64,000 nucleotides of DNA from Candidatus Flexifilum affinis (GTDB lineage Bacteria; Chloroflexota; Anaerolineae; Aggregatilineales; Phototrophicaceae). Location: contig JADJPJ010000002.1 of NCBI GenBank assembly GCA_016713325.1, positions 496,001-560,000 on the forward strand, written 5' to 3'. Shown piece after piece: positions 56,213-64,000 of this stretch. Position 1 is the stretch's first letter. Each line of letters begins with the position of its first letter. A model generated the notes under the pieces. It was not told the origin of the DNA and did not search any database. It saw nothing but the letters and a program-made list of their open reading frames with translations. Made by a program: the position numbers and the translations under genes.

Positions 56213-56959
56213 ATGCGGTATCGGGGTACGCTGGCTTATGACGGCACTGCGTACCAGGGATTTCAGCGGCAGGCAGACGGCGTGCCGACCATCCAGGCGG
56301 AGGTCGAACGCGCGGCTGCCATGGTCGTCGGGCAGCCGGTGACGGTGCTGGGGGCGGGACGCACGGACAGCGGCGTCCATGCCAGCGGTCAGGTCATCGC
56401 CTTCGATGCCGAATGGCGTCACGGGGCGGAACGACTTCTCAAGGCCATCAATGCGAATCTGCCGGAAGACATCGCGCTGATCCAACTGGCGACTGCGCCG
56501 GCACAGGATTTTCACCCGCGCTTCGACGCGGTCTCGCGGGAATACCGGTATCTGGTCGTGAACACGCCGGTGCGCGATCCTCTCCTGGTGCGTCGTGCCT
56601 GGCACGCGCCCTGGACCCTGGATGGCGACCGGATGCAAGCGGCGGCGGTGGTGCTGATCGGCACGCACGATTTTGGCGGTTTCGGCCGGCCACCGCAGGG
56701 CGAAAACACGACACGGACGGTGCTGCGCTCGGAATGGACACAGAAACCGTATTCAGACGGTCAGCTGTGGACGTACACCATCGAAGCCAACGCATTCCTG
56801 CACCACATGGTGCGGCGCATTGTCGGGACGCTGATGATGGTCGGGCGGGGATTGCAGCCGATTGAGTGGGTGGAACGGCTGCTCCGCGATGGACGTATGC
56901 CAGTCGGGCTGGCGGTGGCACCGCCGCAGGGCCTGACACTCATGACAGTGCGTTACTAA
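56213..56959 (+). CDS. truA: tRNA pseudouridine(38-40) synthase
   Basis: This is a 248-residue synthase that converts U38-U40 in tRNA anticodon stems to pseudouridine. The catalytic Asp52 lies in GAGRTDSGVHASGQVIAFD. Other family segments are GTLAYDGTAYQGFQRQ, SREYRYLVVN and NAFLHHMVRRIVGTLMMVGR. TTGGAGG lies eight bases before the ATG at 56213. It is in the ribosomal cluster between rplQ and rplM, a common arrangement. Confidence 0.96.
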   Translation: MRYRGTLAYDGTAYQGFQRQADGVPTIQAEVERAAAMVVGQPVTVLGAGRTDSGVHASGQVIAFDAEWRHGAERLLKAINANLPEDIALIQLATAPAQDFHPRFDAVSREYRYLVVNTPVRDPLLVRRAWHAPWTLDGDRMQAAAVVLIGTHDFGGFGRPPQGENTTRTVLRSEWTQKPYSDGQLWTYTIEANAFLHHMVRRIVGTLMMVGRGLQPIEWVERLLRDGRMPVGLAVAPPQGLTLMTVRY

Positions 56960-57003
56960 AGTGCGGGAGAGACGCCCGCTCAGGCGATAACAGGAAAATT
57001 GTG

Positions 57004-57447
57004 ATGAAGATCAAAGCACACAGAACCTATGCACCGTCCCCAGGGGACATCGACCGTAAGTGGTGGGTCGTGGACGCGGAGGGTCAAACGCTGGGGCGTC
57101 TCGCCTCCAAGATCGCGCCGATCCTGCGTGGGAAGCACAAACCGACTTACGCGCCCAATATGGACATGGGCGATTTCGTCATCGTCATCAATGCCGGCAA
57201 GATCGGCGCGACCGGGAAACGGATGGATGATAAGATGTACTACCGCCACTCGGGCTACATCGGCGGTCTTTCCGAGATCACGCTGCGCGACCAGCTCAAG
57301 AAGTTCCCCATTCGTCCCATCGAGGATGCCGTGCGCGGGATGCTTCCGAAGAATGCCCTTGGCGGCCAGATGTTCAAGAAGCTCAAGGTCTATGCTGGTG
57401 CGGACCATCCCCATACCGCGCAGCAGCCTGCCGTTCTGGAACTTTAA
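57004..57447 (+). CDS. rplM: 50S ribosomal protein L13
   Basis: This is a 147-residue L13, an early assembly protein. It has KWWVVDAEGQTLGRLASKIA, LRGKHKPTYAPNMDMGDFVI, VINAGKIGATGKRMDDKMYY, RHSGYIGGL and RGMLPKNALGGQMFKKLKVY. The ATG at 57004 follows AGGA; a GTG three bases upstream is in frame. It pairs with rpsI, 15 bases on. Confidence 0.97.
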   Translation: MKIKAHRTYAPSPGDIDRKWWVVDAEGQTLGRLASKIAPILRGKHKPTYAPNMDMGDFVIVINAGKIGATGKRMDDKMYYRHSGYIGGLSEITLRDQLKKFPIRPIEDAVRGMLPKNALGGQMFKKLKVYAGADHPHTAQQPAVLEL

Positions 57448-57462
57448 GGTAGGAGATAGAGG

Positions 57463-57858
57463 ATGTCCGCACAGTATTATGAAGGCGTAGGACGCCGTAA
57501 GGCCGCAACTGCGCGTGTGCGCATTTTCCCTGGCGGAACCGGTCGTATGACGATCAACGACAAGGAAGCGCAGGAATACCTGCCGCGCGCCGGTGACTAT
57601 GAGATCATGCTCCAGCCGTTCGTGGTGATCGGCCAGGAACGCGCGTACGACGTGAGCGTGCATGTGATGGGCGGCGGCATCAGCGGACAGCGCGATGCCA
57701 TCCGTCTTGGTCTATCCCGTGCCCTGCTCAAGCTCGACCCGGAACTGAAGTCGGCGCTTCGTCAGGCGGACCTTGTCACACGTGACCCGCGCGTCAAGGA
57801 ACGCAAGAAGCCGGGTCTCAAGCGTGCGCGCAAGGCCCCGACCTACACGAAACGCTAA
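57463..57858 (+). CDS. rpsI: 30S ribosomal protein S9
   Basis: This is a 131-residue S9 whose C-terminal tail contacts P-site tRNA. It has YYEGVGRRKAATARVRIFPG, VMGGGISGQRDAIRLGLSRA, LVTRDPRVKERKKPGLKRAR and the universal Lys-Arg end (TYTKR). It ends the ribosomal cluster and is followed by a terminator. Confidence 0.97.
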   Translation: MSAQYYEGVGRRKAATARVRIFPGGTGRMTINDKEAQEYLPRAGDYEIMLQPFVVIGQERAYDVSVHVMGGGISGQRDAIRLGLSRALLKLDPELKSALRQADLVTRDPRVKERKKPGLKRARKAPTYTKR

Positions 57859-57928
57859 ACCCCGAACCACTGATTGCTGGACTGTCCGCGACGGAGTCTT
57901 CCGGCGGGCAGAGTCAGATGCATCTCTC

Positions 57929-57962
57929 AGGGGCATGACACGTCATGCCCCTATCTTCTTTT
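57929..57962 (+). terminator. Intrinsic terminator ending the ribosomal cluster
   Basis: The 10-bp stem AGGGGCATGA/TCATGCCCCT has a 4-base loop, followed by ATCTTCTTTT. It lies 70 bases after rpsI. Confidence 0.85.
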
Positions 57963-57996
57963 ATAGAGGGGCCGTGCGGTAGAGGAGTGACATGCC

Positions 57997-59484
57997 ATGA
58001 CTCTGACGATTGTAGGCCTGGGACCCGGTCATCCGGACGATCTCACGCGGCGGGCATGGCAGGCTCTGGAGTCGGCTGCGGTGGTTATGTTGCGCACCGC
58101 CGAGCATCCGTGCGTTCCTCATCTCCCCGCAGGTCCTGAATACCGCTCCTGCGATGACCTGTACGAAGCAAAAGACGATTTCGACAGCGTCTACGCGGCG
58201 ATCGCCGAGCGCGTGCTGGATGCCGCTGCGCACGGAGACATAGTCTACGCGGTGCCGGGCGACCCGGCCAACGCCGAGTCGACGGTCAAGCGCATCCGGG
58301 CCGGCGCTGACGAGCGGAACATTCCCGTTCAGATCGTGAGCGGCGTGAGCTTCGTCGAACCGGCACTGGCGCTGGTTGGCGTCGATGCACTGGATGGCCT
58401 TCAGCTGTTCGACGCGATCACGTTGGCGATGATGCACCACCCGCCGCTCAACCCGGACCATCCGGCCCTGCTGGGGCAGGTCTACAGCCGGGATCTGGCC
58501 TCCAACCTCAAGTTGACGCTCATGAACCAGTACCCGGACGAGTTTCCGGTCACTCTGATCCACGCCGCCGGGACGCCCGACGCCGTGGTCGAGCCGGTGC
58601 CACTTTACGAGATCGATCGCAGCCCGCATATTCGCCATCTCACCGCGCTGTATCTGCCGGCCCTGGGAGGCATGTCCAGCTTCGAGCAGTTCCAGGAGGT
58701 GATCGCGCATCTGCGCGCGCCGGAAGGCTGCCCGTGGGATCGCGAGCAGACGCATCTTTCACTGCGGCCGTATCTCATCGAGGAGACCTACGAGGTCCTG
58801 GATGCCCTCAATGCCGAAGACCCGCAGGCGCTGCGCGAGGAACTGGGCGATCTGCTGCTCCAGATCGTGCTGCACACGCAGATCGCCACCGAAGACGGCG
58901 AATTCCGTATGGCAGACGTGCTGCATGCCATCAACACCAAGATGATCCAGCGGCATCCGCATGTGTGGGGCGACACTGCCAGCCAGGGTCTGGAGTCGGT
59001 GGACAGCGCGACCGACGGCGCCTCTGACAAAGTGGTGGCCAACTGGGAGACGCTCAAGCAGCGGGAGCGCGTCGCGAAGGGGCAGGCGGAGAAGCCGAAA
59101 TCGCTGCTCGACGGCGTGCCGAAGTCGCTGCCGGCGCTGCTCCAGGCGTACCAGTTCCAGAACAAGGCGGCGAAGGTCGGCTTCGACTGGCCGCACATCG
59201 ACCACGTGATCGCCAAGGTGCGTGAGGAGCTGGACGAGGTGCTGAGCGCCGGCGATGATGAGCATCTCCGCGAGGAGCTGGGCGACCTGCTGTTCGTGGT
59301 GGTCAATTGGGCGCGCTGGCACAAGATCGACCCCGAGAATGCTCTGCGGTCCACCAACGACAAGTTTGGCCGGCGCTTCCGGCACATTGAGGAAGGGGCG
59401 GCGGCTGCCGGGCGCGACCTGAAGTCGATGACTCTGGCCGAGATGGATGCCTTCTGGGACGACGCCAAGGCCAGAGGGCTGTAG
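57997..59484 (+). CDS. YabN-type tetrapyrrole methylase/MazG pyrophosphohydrolase fusion
   Basis: This is a 495-residue two-domain protein. The N-terminal part (about 1-225) is a SAM-dependent tetrapyrrole methylase fold (LTIVGLGPGHPDDLTRRAWQ, VYAVPGDPANAESTV and IPVQIVSGVSFVEPAL). The rest is a MazG nucleotide pyrophosphohydrolase (LRAPEGCPWDREQTHLSLRP, EETYEVLDAL, LREELGDLLLQIVLHTQIA), with a second EExxE/DxxD set near EELGDLLFVVVNWARW. MazG removes aberrant NTPs or (p)ppGpp precursors (family knowledge); the methylase substrate is unknown. It ends one base inside the next gene (TAGTG). Confidence 0.93.
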   Translation: MTLTIVGLGPGHPDDLTRRAWQALESAAVVMLRTAEHPCVPHLPAGPEYRSCDDLYEAKDDFDSVYAAIAERVLDAAAHGDIVYAVPGDPANAESTVKRIRAGADERNIPVQIVSGVSFVEPALALVGVDALDGLQLFDAITLAMMHHPPLNPDHPALLGQVYSRDLASNLKLTLMNQYPDEFPVTLIHAAGTPDAVVEPVPLYEIDRSPHIRHLTALYLPALGGMSSFEQFQEVIAHLRAPEGCPWDREQTHLSLRPYLIEETYEVLDALNAEDPQALREELGDLLLQIVLHTQIATEDGEFRMADVLHAINTKMIQRHPHVWGDTASQGLESVDSATDGASDKVVANWETLKQRERVAKGQAEKPKSLLDGVPKSLPALLQAYQFQNKAAKVGFDWPHIDHVIAKVREELDEVLSAGDDEHLREELGDLLFVVVNWARWHKIDPENALRSTNDKFGRRFRHIEEGAAAAGRDLKSMTLAEMDAFWDDAKARGL

Positions 59485-60227
59485 TGGCCCCGAACGACGA
59501 TGTCGTGCTGGAAGGTGCGGTCGCCATCACGGCCGCACTGGAAGCCTCCAGCCGCCCCATGCACCGCCTGCTGATCGACTCGCGTGTTCGCTTCGAGCGT
59601 GACGCAGCCCGCCTGCGCAAGCTGGCCGGCGCGGCCGGCGTGCCGGTAGAGGTCGCGGACGAGGCGCGGATCGCGGAACTGGCGCAGGGGAAGACTCATG
59701 GCGGGATGATCGCCCTGGCGGGAGAGCGGCGGACTGTCTCTCTGGACGAACTGGTCGCGGGCCGCGCGGCGCCCTTTATCGCCATGCTCGACGGTATTGA
59801 AGACCCCTACAACTTTGGACAGGCGGTGCGCTCCCTGTACGCTGCCGGCGCCGACGGTCTGGTGCTTCGCCCGCGCAACTGGATGAGCGCCGCGGGTGTT
59901 GTGGCGCGAGCCTCCGCCGGCGCCACCGAGCGGATGCCGACGGCCATCGCCGAGACGGTCGAAGAGGCGGCAGAGCACTACCGCGCCCACGGGCTGCGTG
60001 TCGTGGTGGCGGCCAAAGAGCGGGCTGTGCCGCTCTACGACGCCGACCTGACCGGGGGCTTGTTCATGGTCATCGGCGGGGAGAAGCGCGGGGTGACCCG
60101 CTCGTTCGCCGACAGCGCCGACCTGCGCCTGAGCATTCCGTATGGCCGGAGCTATGGCCAGTCGCTCGGTACGGTCGCCGCGACCTCTGCCATCGCCTTC
60201 GAGGTGCTGCGGCAGCGGCGCGGCTGA
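59484..60227 (+). CDS. TrmH/SpoU-family RNA 2'-O-methyltransferase, variant motif 3
   Basis: This is a 247-residue SPOUT methylase. The N-terminal substrate-binding domain is followed by motif 1 (IEDPYNFGQAVRSLYAAGAD), motif 2 (LFMVIGGEKRGVTRSFADSA) and motif 3 (LRLSIPYGRSYGQSLGTVAA). Motif 3 usually reads SLNVxxA; here it is SLGTVAA, and motif 1 has FGQAVR where FGNxxR is usual. Catalytic Asn/Arg positions are thus partly altered, so activity or target may differ. The GTG start overlaps the mazG-like stop. Confidence 0.88.
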   Translation: MAPNDDVVLEGAVAITAALEASSRPMHRLLIDSRVRFERDAARLRKLAGAAGVPVEVADEARIAELAQGKTHGGMIALAGERRTVSLDELVAGRAAPFIAMLDGIEDPYNFGQAVRSLYAAGADGLVLRPRNWMSAAGVVARASAGATERMPTAIAETVEEAAEHYRAHGLRVVVAAKERAVPLYDADLTGGLFMVIGGEKRGVTRSFADSADLRLSIPYGRSYGQSLGTVAATSAIAFEVLRQRRG

Positions 60228-60262
60228 TCTCCGTTTATTGCGGCGAACGTTCAGACAAACAA

Positions 60263-60294
60263 AAGAGCCGAGTGAGATTTCTCACTCGGCTCTT
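60263..60294 (-). terminator. Terminator of the tRNA-Pro gene
   Basis: A perfect 14-bp stem (AAGAGCCGAGTGAG and complement) has a 4-base loop; on the minus strand it is followed by TTTGTTTG. It lies just beyond the tRNA and also ends the plus-strand methylase transcript. Confidence 0.9.
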
Positions 60295-60300
60295 AACCTG

Positions 60301-60374
60301 TCGGGGCGGCGGGATTTGAACCCACGACCTCAGCGTCCCGATCGCTGCGCGCTACCAGGCTGCGCTACGCCCCG
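60301..60374 (-). tRNA. tRNA-Pro (anticodon CGG)
   Basis: The 74-base minus-strand sequence folds as a cloverleaf. The acceptor CGGGGCG pairs with CGCCCCG plus discriminator A. The D-arm is GCGCAGCCTGGTAGCGC. The anticodon arm CAGCG-ATCGGGA-CGCTG has anticodon CGG. The T-arm contains GGTTCAAATCC. CCA is not encoded. The tRNA stands alone between trmH-like and greA genes, with a strong terminator downstream. Confidence 0.96.
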
Positions 60375-60421
60375 TACTGTGAAAGAAGTCTAGCAGAGGG
60401 GACGAAGCGAATCAAGGTTGC

Positions 60422-60450
60422 TTTACAGGAGAGCCTAATTCTGCTATACT
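60422..60450 (+). promoter_or_regulatory. Promoter of greA-lysS
   Basis: TTTACA (60422-60427), a 17-base spacer and TATACT (60445-60450) with an extended TG upstream (TGCTATACT) form the best sigma-70-type site in this part. The greA start lies about 140 bases downstream. Confidence 0.75.
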
Positions 60451-60588
60451 TTCGGTTATAGACAACTGGAGCATTACCGCTCCACTCCCTAGGCACAGCA
60501 GCCCGCTGTGTCTTTGTGGTTTTCTAGAGGGGACGAAATGCGCTGCCAGGCGCGTTTCTGCTCTAAACAACAGAAGTCGAGGAATGAA

Positions 60589-61068
60589 ATGACGCAGCAA
60601 CCCCAGTATCTCACCCCGGAAGGGATGAAAACACTTGAGGCTCGCCTGAAGGAATTGACCGAGGAGCGCCGCCCGCAGGTGGCCGAGCGGTTGCGTCTCG
60701 CAATGGAAGAGGGCGGTGACCTCAGCGAAAATGCTGAGTACGAAGACGCCAAGAACGAACAGGCCTTCGTCGAAGGCGAGATTCAGCGTCTGGAGACGAT
60801 CCTGCGCAGCGCCCAGTTGATCGAAACGAGCGGCAAGGGCAAGAAAGATACGGTCGTGCTGGGGGCAAAGGTCACGGTCGTCGAGCAGGGTTCGAAGGAA
60901 AAAGAGATCTATCACCTCGTCGGGTCGGCAGAAGCCAACCCCGACAACGGCAAGATCTCTGTGGAAAGCCCCCTGGGCAAGGCCATGCTCGGCGCCAAAG
61001 TGGGCGAAAAAGTCACTGTCCACGCGCCGGCGGGCGATCTCATCTTCGTTATCAAGGCCATCGTCTAG
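60589..61068 (+). CDS. greA: Transcription elongation factor GreA
   Basis: This is a 159-residue GreA that rescues backtracked RNA polymerase by stimulating transcript cleavage. The N-terminal coiled coil has YLTPEGMKTLEARLKELTEE and the catalytic acidic tip GDLSENAEYEDAKNEQAFVE; the C-terminal FKBP-like part has LVGSAEANPDNGKISVESPL and GKAMLGAKVGEKVTV. The ATG at 60589 follows GAGGA and gives the usual length; longer in-frame starts from 60508 are rejected. It is 61 bases before lysS. Confidence 0.97.
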   Translation: MTQQPQYLTPEGMKTLEARLKELTEERRPQVAERLRLAMEEGGDLSENAEYEDAKNEQAFVEGEIQRLETILRSAQLIETSGKGKKDTVVLGAKVTVVEQGSKEKEIYHLVGSAEANPDNGKISVESPLGKAMLGAKVGEKVTVHAPAGDLIFVIKAIV

Positions 61069-61129
61069 ACCATCGATTTGACCATCGCTTAGGCAAGCGC
61101 CTAAGTTTTTCGCTTAAGGCACTCGCTGA

Positions 61130-62668
61130 ATGACCTGGCAGCCCAACAAGCTCGAACAAGAACGTCTGGAAAAACTCAGTGAACTGGAAGCGCGCGGGGT
61201 AAAGGCTTACCCCGCGCGTGTTGAACGCACCCATCGCTGTGCCGATGCCATCCAGGCGTATCGCGATTACGCGGAGGCGAACCCGGAAGACGACCCGGCG
61301 ACCACGCCGGTGTCTGTCACCGTGACGGGGCGCATCCGCAGGCAGAACATCAAGGGGAAAGTTTCGTTCATGCACATCGAGGACGAGAGCGGCCGTGTGC
61401 AGCTCTTCCTTCGTGTGAACGATATGGACCCGGCTGTCTATGGCCCGGTGCAGGACAAGCTGATCGAGGTCGACGACTTCGTCGAGGCAAGCGGCACGAT
61501 GATGCGCACGCAGGCCGGCGAGGTCAGCGTGCGGGTGACGACGCTGAAGCTGCTGAGCAAGTCGCTCAGCCCGCTGCCGGTGATCAAGCAGCGCGTGCTG
61601 GAGGACGGTACGACGGTCGAGTACGGCGAATTCACCGACGTGGAAGCTCGCTACCGCCAGCGCTATGCCGATCTGGCCGTCAACCGCGACGTGCGCGATG
61701 TTTTCGTCGCCCGGGCCGCGACCATCCGGGCTCTGCGCAACTTCTTCGACAGTCGGGGCTTTCTGGAAGTCGAGACGCCCATCCTGCAGCCGATCTACGG
61801 CGGCGCGGCGGCACGCCCGTTCACCACGCATCACAACCAGCTCGACCAGGAGCTGTTCTTGCGCATCAGCTTCGAGCTGTATCTCAAACGGCTGCTCGTC
61901 GGCGGCTATGACGCCGTGTACGAGATCGGGCGGGACTTCCGCAACGAAGGGGTGAGCTTCAAGCACAACACCGAGTTCACCATGCTGGAGTTCTATAAGG
62001 CGTATATCGACTACGAAGAAGTGATGCGCCTGACCGAGCAGATGGTGTCGCAGGTCGCGCAGGAAGTGACCGGCGGCATGAAGATCACGTTCCAGGACAA
62101 GGAGCTCGATCTGACGCCGCCCTGGAAGCGCGTGACGGTGCGCGAAGGCATCATCCAGTACGCGGGCATCGACTACATGGATTTCCCGGACGCGGCCTCG
62201 CTGGAGGCGCGCATCCGCGAACTGGGTGACGAGATCAGGCCGGGGCAGACCTGGGGCAAGCTGGTCGAGCACTTGCTCGGCGAGTACGTCGAGCCAAACC
62301 TGATCCAGCCGACGATCGTGTGCGATTATCCGCGGGACATTTCGCCGTTTGCCAAGCGTGTGACCTACGATAACCTGCACGTCGAGCGTTTCGAGTTCTA
62401 TATTGCCGGTATGGAGATGGGCAACGCCTTCACCGAGCTGAACGACCCGCGTGACCAGGAAGCCCGCTTCCTCGACATGGCGCGCGCCTTCCGGCCGGAA
62501 GATGACGACGCCGCGCCACTCGACGAGGATTACCTGCGGGCGATGCGGTTTGGCATGCCGCCCAACGGCGGTTTCGGCATGGGCGTGGACCGGTTGGTCA
62601 TGCTGCTGACCGACCAGCGCAGCATTCGCGACGTGCTGCTTTACCCGCACATGCGCAAGCTGGACTGA
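61130..62668 (+). CDS. lysS: Lysyl-tRNA synthetase, class II
   Basis: This is a 512-residue class II synthetase. The anticodon-binding OB fold (about 55-165) has VTGRIRRQNIKGKVSFMHIE and LFLRVNDM. Class II motif 1 region is RRYADLAVN-type RQRYADLAVNRDVRDVFVAR and FLEVETPILQPIYGGAAARP; motif 2 is YEIGRDFRNEGVSFKHNTEF; motif 3 is GFGMGVDRLVMLLTDQRSIR. All three are intact. Length is normal. It is followed by an intrinsic terminator. Confidence 0.97.
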   Translation: MTWQPNKLEQERLEKLSELEARGVKAYPARVERTHRCADAIQAYRDYAEANPEDDPATTPVSVTVTGRIRRQNIKGKVSFMHIEDESGRVQLFLRVNDMDPAVYGPVQDKLIEVDDFVEASGTMMRTQAGEVSVRVTTLKLLSKSLSPLPVIKQRVLEDGTTVEYGEFTDVEARYRQRYADLAVNRDVRDVFVARAATIRALRNFFDSRGFLEVETPILQPIYGGAAARPFTTHHNQLDQELFLRISFELYLKRLLVGGYDAVYEIGRDFRNEGVSFKHNTEFTMLEFYKAYIDYEEVMRLTEQMVSQVAQEVTGGMKITFQDKELDLTPPWKRVTVREGIIQYAGIDYMDFPDAASLEARIRELGDEIRPGQTWGKLVEHLLGEYVEPNLIQPTIVCDYPRDISPFAKRVTYDNLHVERFEFYIAGMEMGNAFTELNDPRDQEARFLDMARAFRPEDDDAAPLDEDYLRAMRFGMPPNGGFGMGVDRLVMLLTDQRSIRDVLLYPHMRKLD

Positions 62669-62717
62669 AGCGTCGTTTCCGACGGAGTGTCCCTCTGAGT
62701 TTTCAACAGCGAGTTGT

Positions 62718-62755
62718 AAAAGCCCCGAAGCAAACCTTCAGGGGCTTTTCGCTTT
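62718..62755 (+). terminator. Intrinsic terminator after lysS
   Basis: AAAAGCCCC pairs with GGGGCTTTT, with an inner GAAG/CTTC extension around CAAAC, followed by CGCTTTAG. Confidence 0.9.
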
Positions 62756-62850
62756 AGATAGGGAAATCCAAACAACCGGAAGGTTGAAATCTCGCTAGAA
62801 TCGATTTACAAGTGGCGGGTAAGTGCGGCGCTTCAAGGCAAGAGGTTGTG

Positions 62851-63979
62851 GTGACAAAAGTACAGCTCACTTCGCAGCATGTGGTCGACAGTCTGCCCCA
62901 CAGCATTCTGGTGTTCGACAGTGCTGATCGTTTGGTCATGGCGAATCAAGCGGCGAAAGCGCTGATGGGCACGGACCTCAGGCTGATTCAGGCTGAGGGA
63001 TGGACGGCGGCGCAGGTGCTGTTCAACGCCCGGCCGGTCGACCAGATCAAGCCGATCGACGAGATCCGCCGGTCGGTGCTCAACGGAGGCGACCCCGCAC
63101 GTTTCTACATTTACCGCTCCGCGGAGCGGCTGCCGTGCTGGCTGTCTGGCCTGAACGACGGCGATGAGCGCTACACGCTGGTCGCCGTCGACCGGCCCGA
63201 TTGGTCGGCCATGAACGATGTGCTGGAAAAATACCTCGAAGAAGTGCGCGACGTGATGCTGTCCACCAAGGGGCACACCGACCTGATCGTACAGTCGATC
63301 GCCAAGGCCAAGCCGGGCACGACCGCCGAACAGATTTCCGGACGGGTGGCCGGGTTTGCCAAGCTGATCGACATCCACATGTTCCGCTTGCAGGCGCTGA
63401 CGGCGATGATCGAGCGACTGGACCACCTGCGCACCGGCGTGCTCCGCGAGCAGGTCGGGGGCAGCCGGCGCAAGATCGTGTTGTCCGAATATATGGAAGA
63501 CTTTCTGGAGTCGCTGGACGAGATCCAACTGGTTGACCCGGAAAGCGACCAGGGCGATTATCGCAAGCGAATCCAGGCGATTGTGCCGCCGAAACTGACG
63601 GTTATGGCGTCCCCCGCGTCACCTGACCACTGTCTTGCACGACATTCTACGGAATGCTATTATGTACAGTATGCGTGGGCTGCCCATCAAGGTGATCGCC
63701 TACGCCAACCGGGACGACTCGGCTCAGATCGACATCGTCGACGAGGGCTACGGGATCCGGCTGGAAGAACGAGAGCGGGTGTTCGCGCCGTTTATGCGAG
63801 CGCGGCAACCGCAGATTATGGGCGAGTTCGGCTACGGTTTGGGCCTGTATCTGGCTAAACATGAGATTGAGGCGATGAACGGGCGCATCTGGTTCGAAAG
63901 CGAAGAGGGCGTGGGCACGACGTTCAGCATCAAGCTGCCCCTCTGGCATGAAACCCCGCGTGAGTCCTCTGCGAGGTGA
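62851..63979 (+). CDS. PAS-domain sensor histidine kinase (one-base frameshift)
   Basis: The protein is about 375 residues after removing one extra C from a run of five near 63613. The N-terminal PAS domain (about 8-110) has HVVDSLPHSILVFDSADRLV and MANQAAKALMG. A helical region (VLEKYLEEVRDVMLSTKGHT) follows, then a C-terminal HATPase_c domain with N-box LHDILRNAIMYSM, G1 DIVDEGYGIRLEE and G2 FGYGLGLYLAKHE. No clear HisKA H-box with HExxN/P is seen, so the phospho-acceptor His is uncertain. There are no membrane spans, so it is cytosolic. The GTG at 62851 follows AGAGG. The gene is complete just before the window end. Confidence 0.82.
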
Positions 63980-64000
63980 GAACCCCACTGCGCCTGATCC

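Noticed and set aside
60263..60374. Integration (att) site next to tRNA-Pro
   Set aside because: No duplicate of the tRNA 3' end, integrase or phage gene was found nearby.

Overview
The window is a single chromosomal segment of a bacterium with roughly 60% G+C. It is most likely a member of the Chloroflexota, in the Anaerolineae area. The pointers are an S12 with a basic insertion before the PQKRGVC motif, the gene content around the ribosomal operons, a MalT-type ATPase/BTAD regulator, a CSLREA/beta-helix surface protein, a kinase-TIR-TPR fusion and many FHA/REC/histidine-kinase proteins. This assignment is inferred from protein features only; no 16S gene is present.

Layout. 1-8853 is accessory and metabolic: a truncated GlgX, an ABC-2-like permease, an M32 carboxypeptidase, then a minus-strand run (TRPM-like SLOG/LSDAT protein, membrane coiled-coil TPR protein, PIN protein with a damaged partner, secreted SH3 protein), then an enoyl-CoA hydratase and a degenerate phosphoesterase-like gene. 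8935-14367 holds a Ser/Thr kinase-TIR-TM-TPR protein, YjjX, a CPBP protease, a GNAT enzyme and a small membrane protein. 14635-23993 is signalling-rich: a two-gene operon of a LOV (blue-light) histidine kinase and a REC-histidine kinase, a DadA-like oxidoreductase beyond an extreme GC tract, then a MalT/BTAD regulator followed by a 54-codon peptide gene, an unknown gene and a stand-alone receiver. 24135-30574 is a glycerol operon: glpK, a fused glpAB, glpC and a membrane-anchored SGNH hydrolase. 30617-34433 holds an acyl-CoA dehydrogenase, a renalase-like oxidoreductase, an FHA-REC protein and a LysM lipoprotein.

34502-57858 is the translation super-cluster: rpsL-rpsG-fusA-tuf, then S10-spc genes from rpsJ through rplO, secY, adk and map, then rpmJ-rpsM-rpsK-rpoA-rplQ-truA-rplM-rpsI. 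infA and rpsD are missing from their usual places. A minus-strand secreted beta-helix gene sits between map and rpmJ. Several non-coding gaps in the cluster form strong hairpins without T-tracts, which look like regulatory leaders. 57997-63979 carries a YabN-type methylase/MazG protein, a TrmH-family methylase, tRNA-Pro(CGG), greA, lysS and a PAS histidine kinase.

At least six genes (TPR, phosphoesterase-like, kinase-TIR, MalT/BTAD, rpsC and the beta-helix gene) plus the last kinase are each broken by one single-base indel, with the rest of the frame perfectly conserved. Because essential rpsC is among them, residual sequencing or assembly error is the simplest explanation, and I treat these genes as intact. 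No CRISPR array, insertion sequence, prophage or replication origin was seen. No gene-free stretch exceeds about 300 bases; the longest (17852-18150, 53206-53498, 34434-34723, 14368-14634) are covered under the sites listed inside them.
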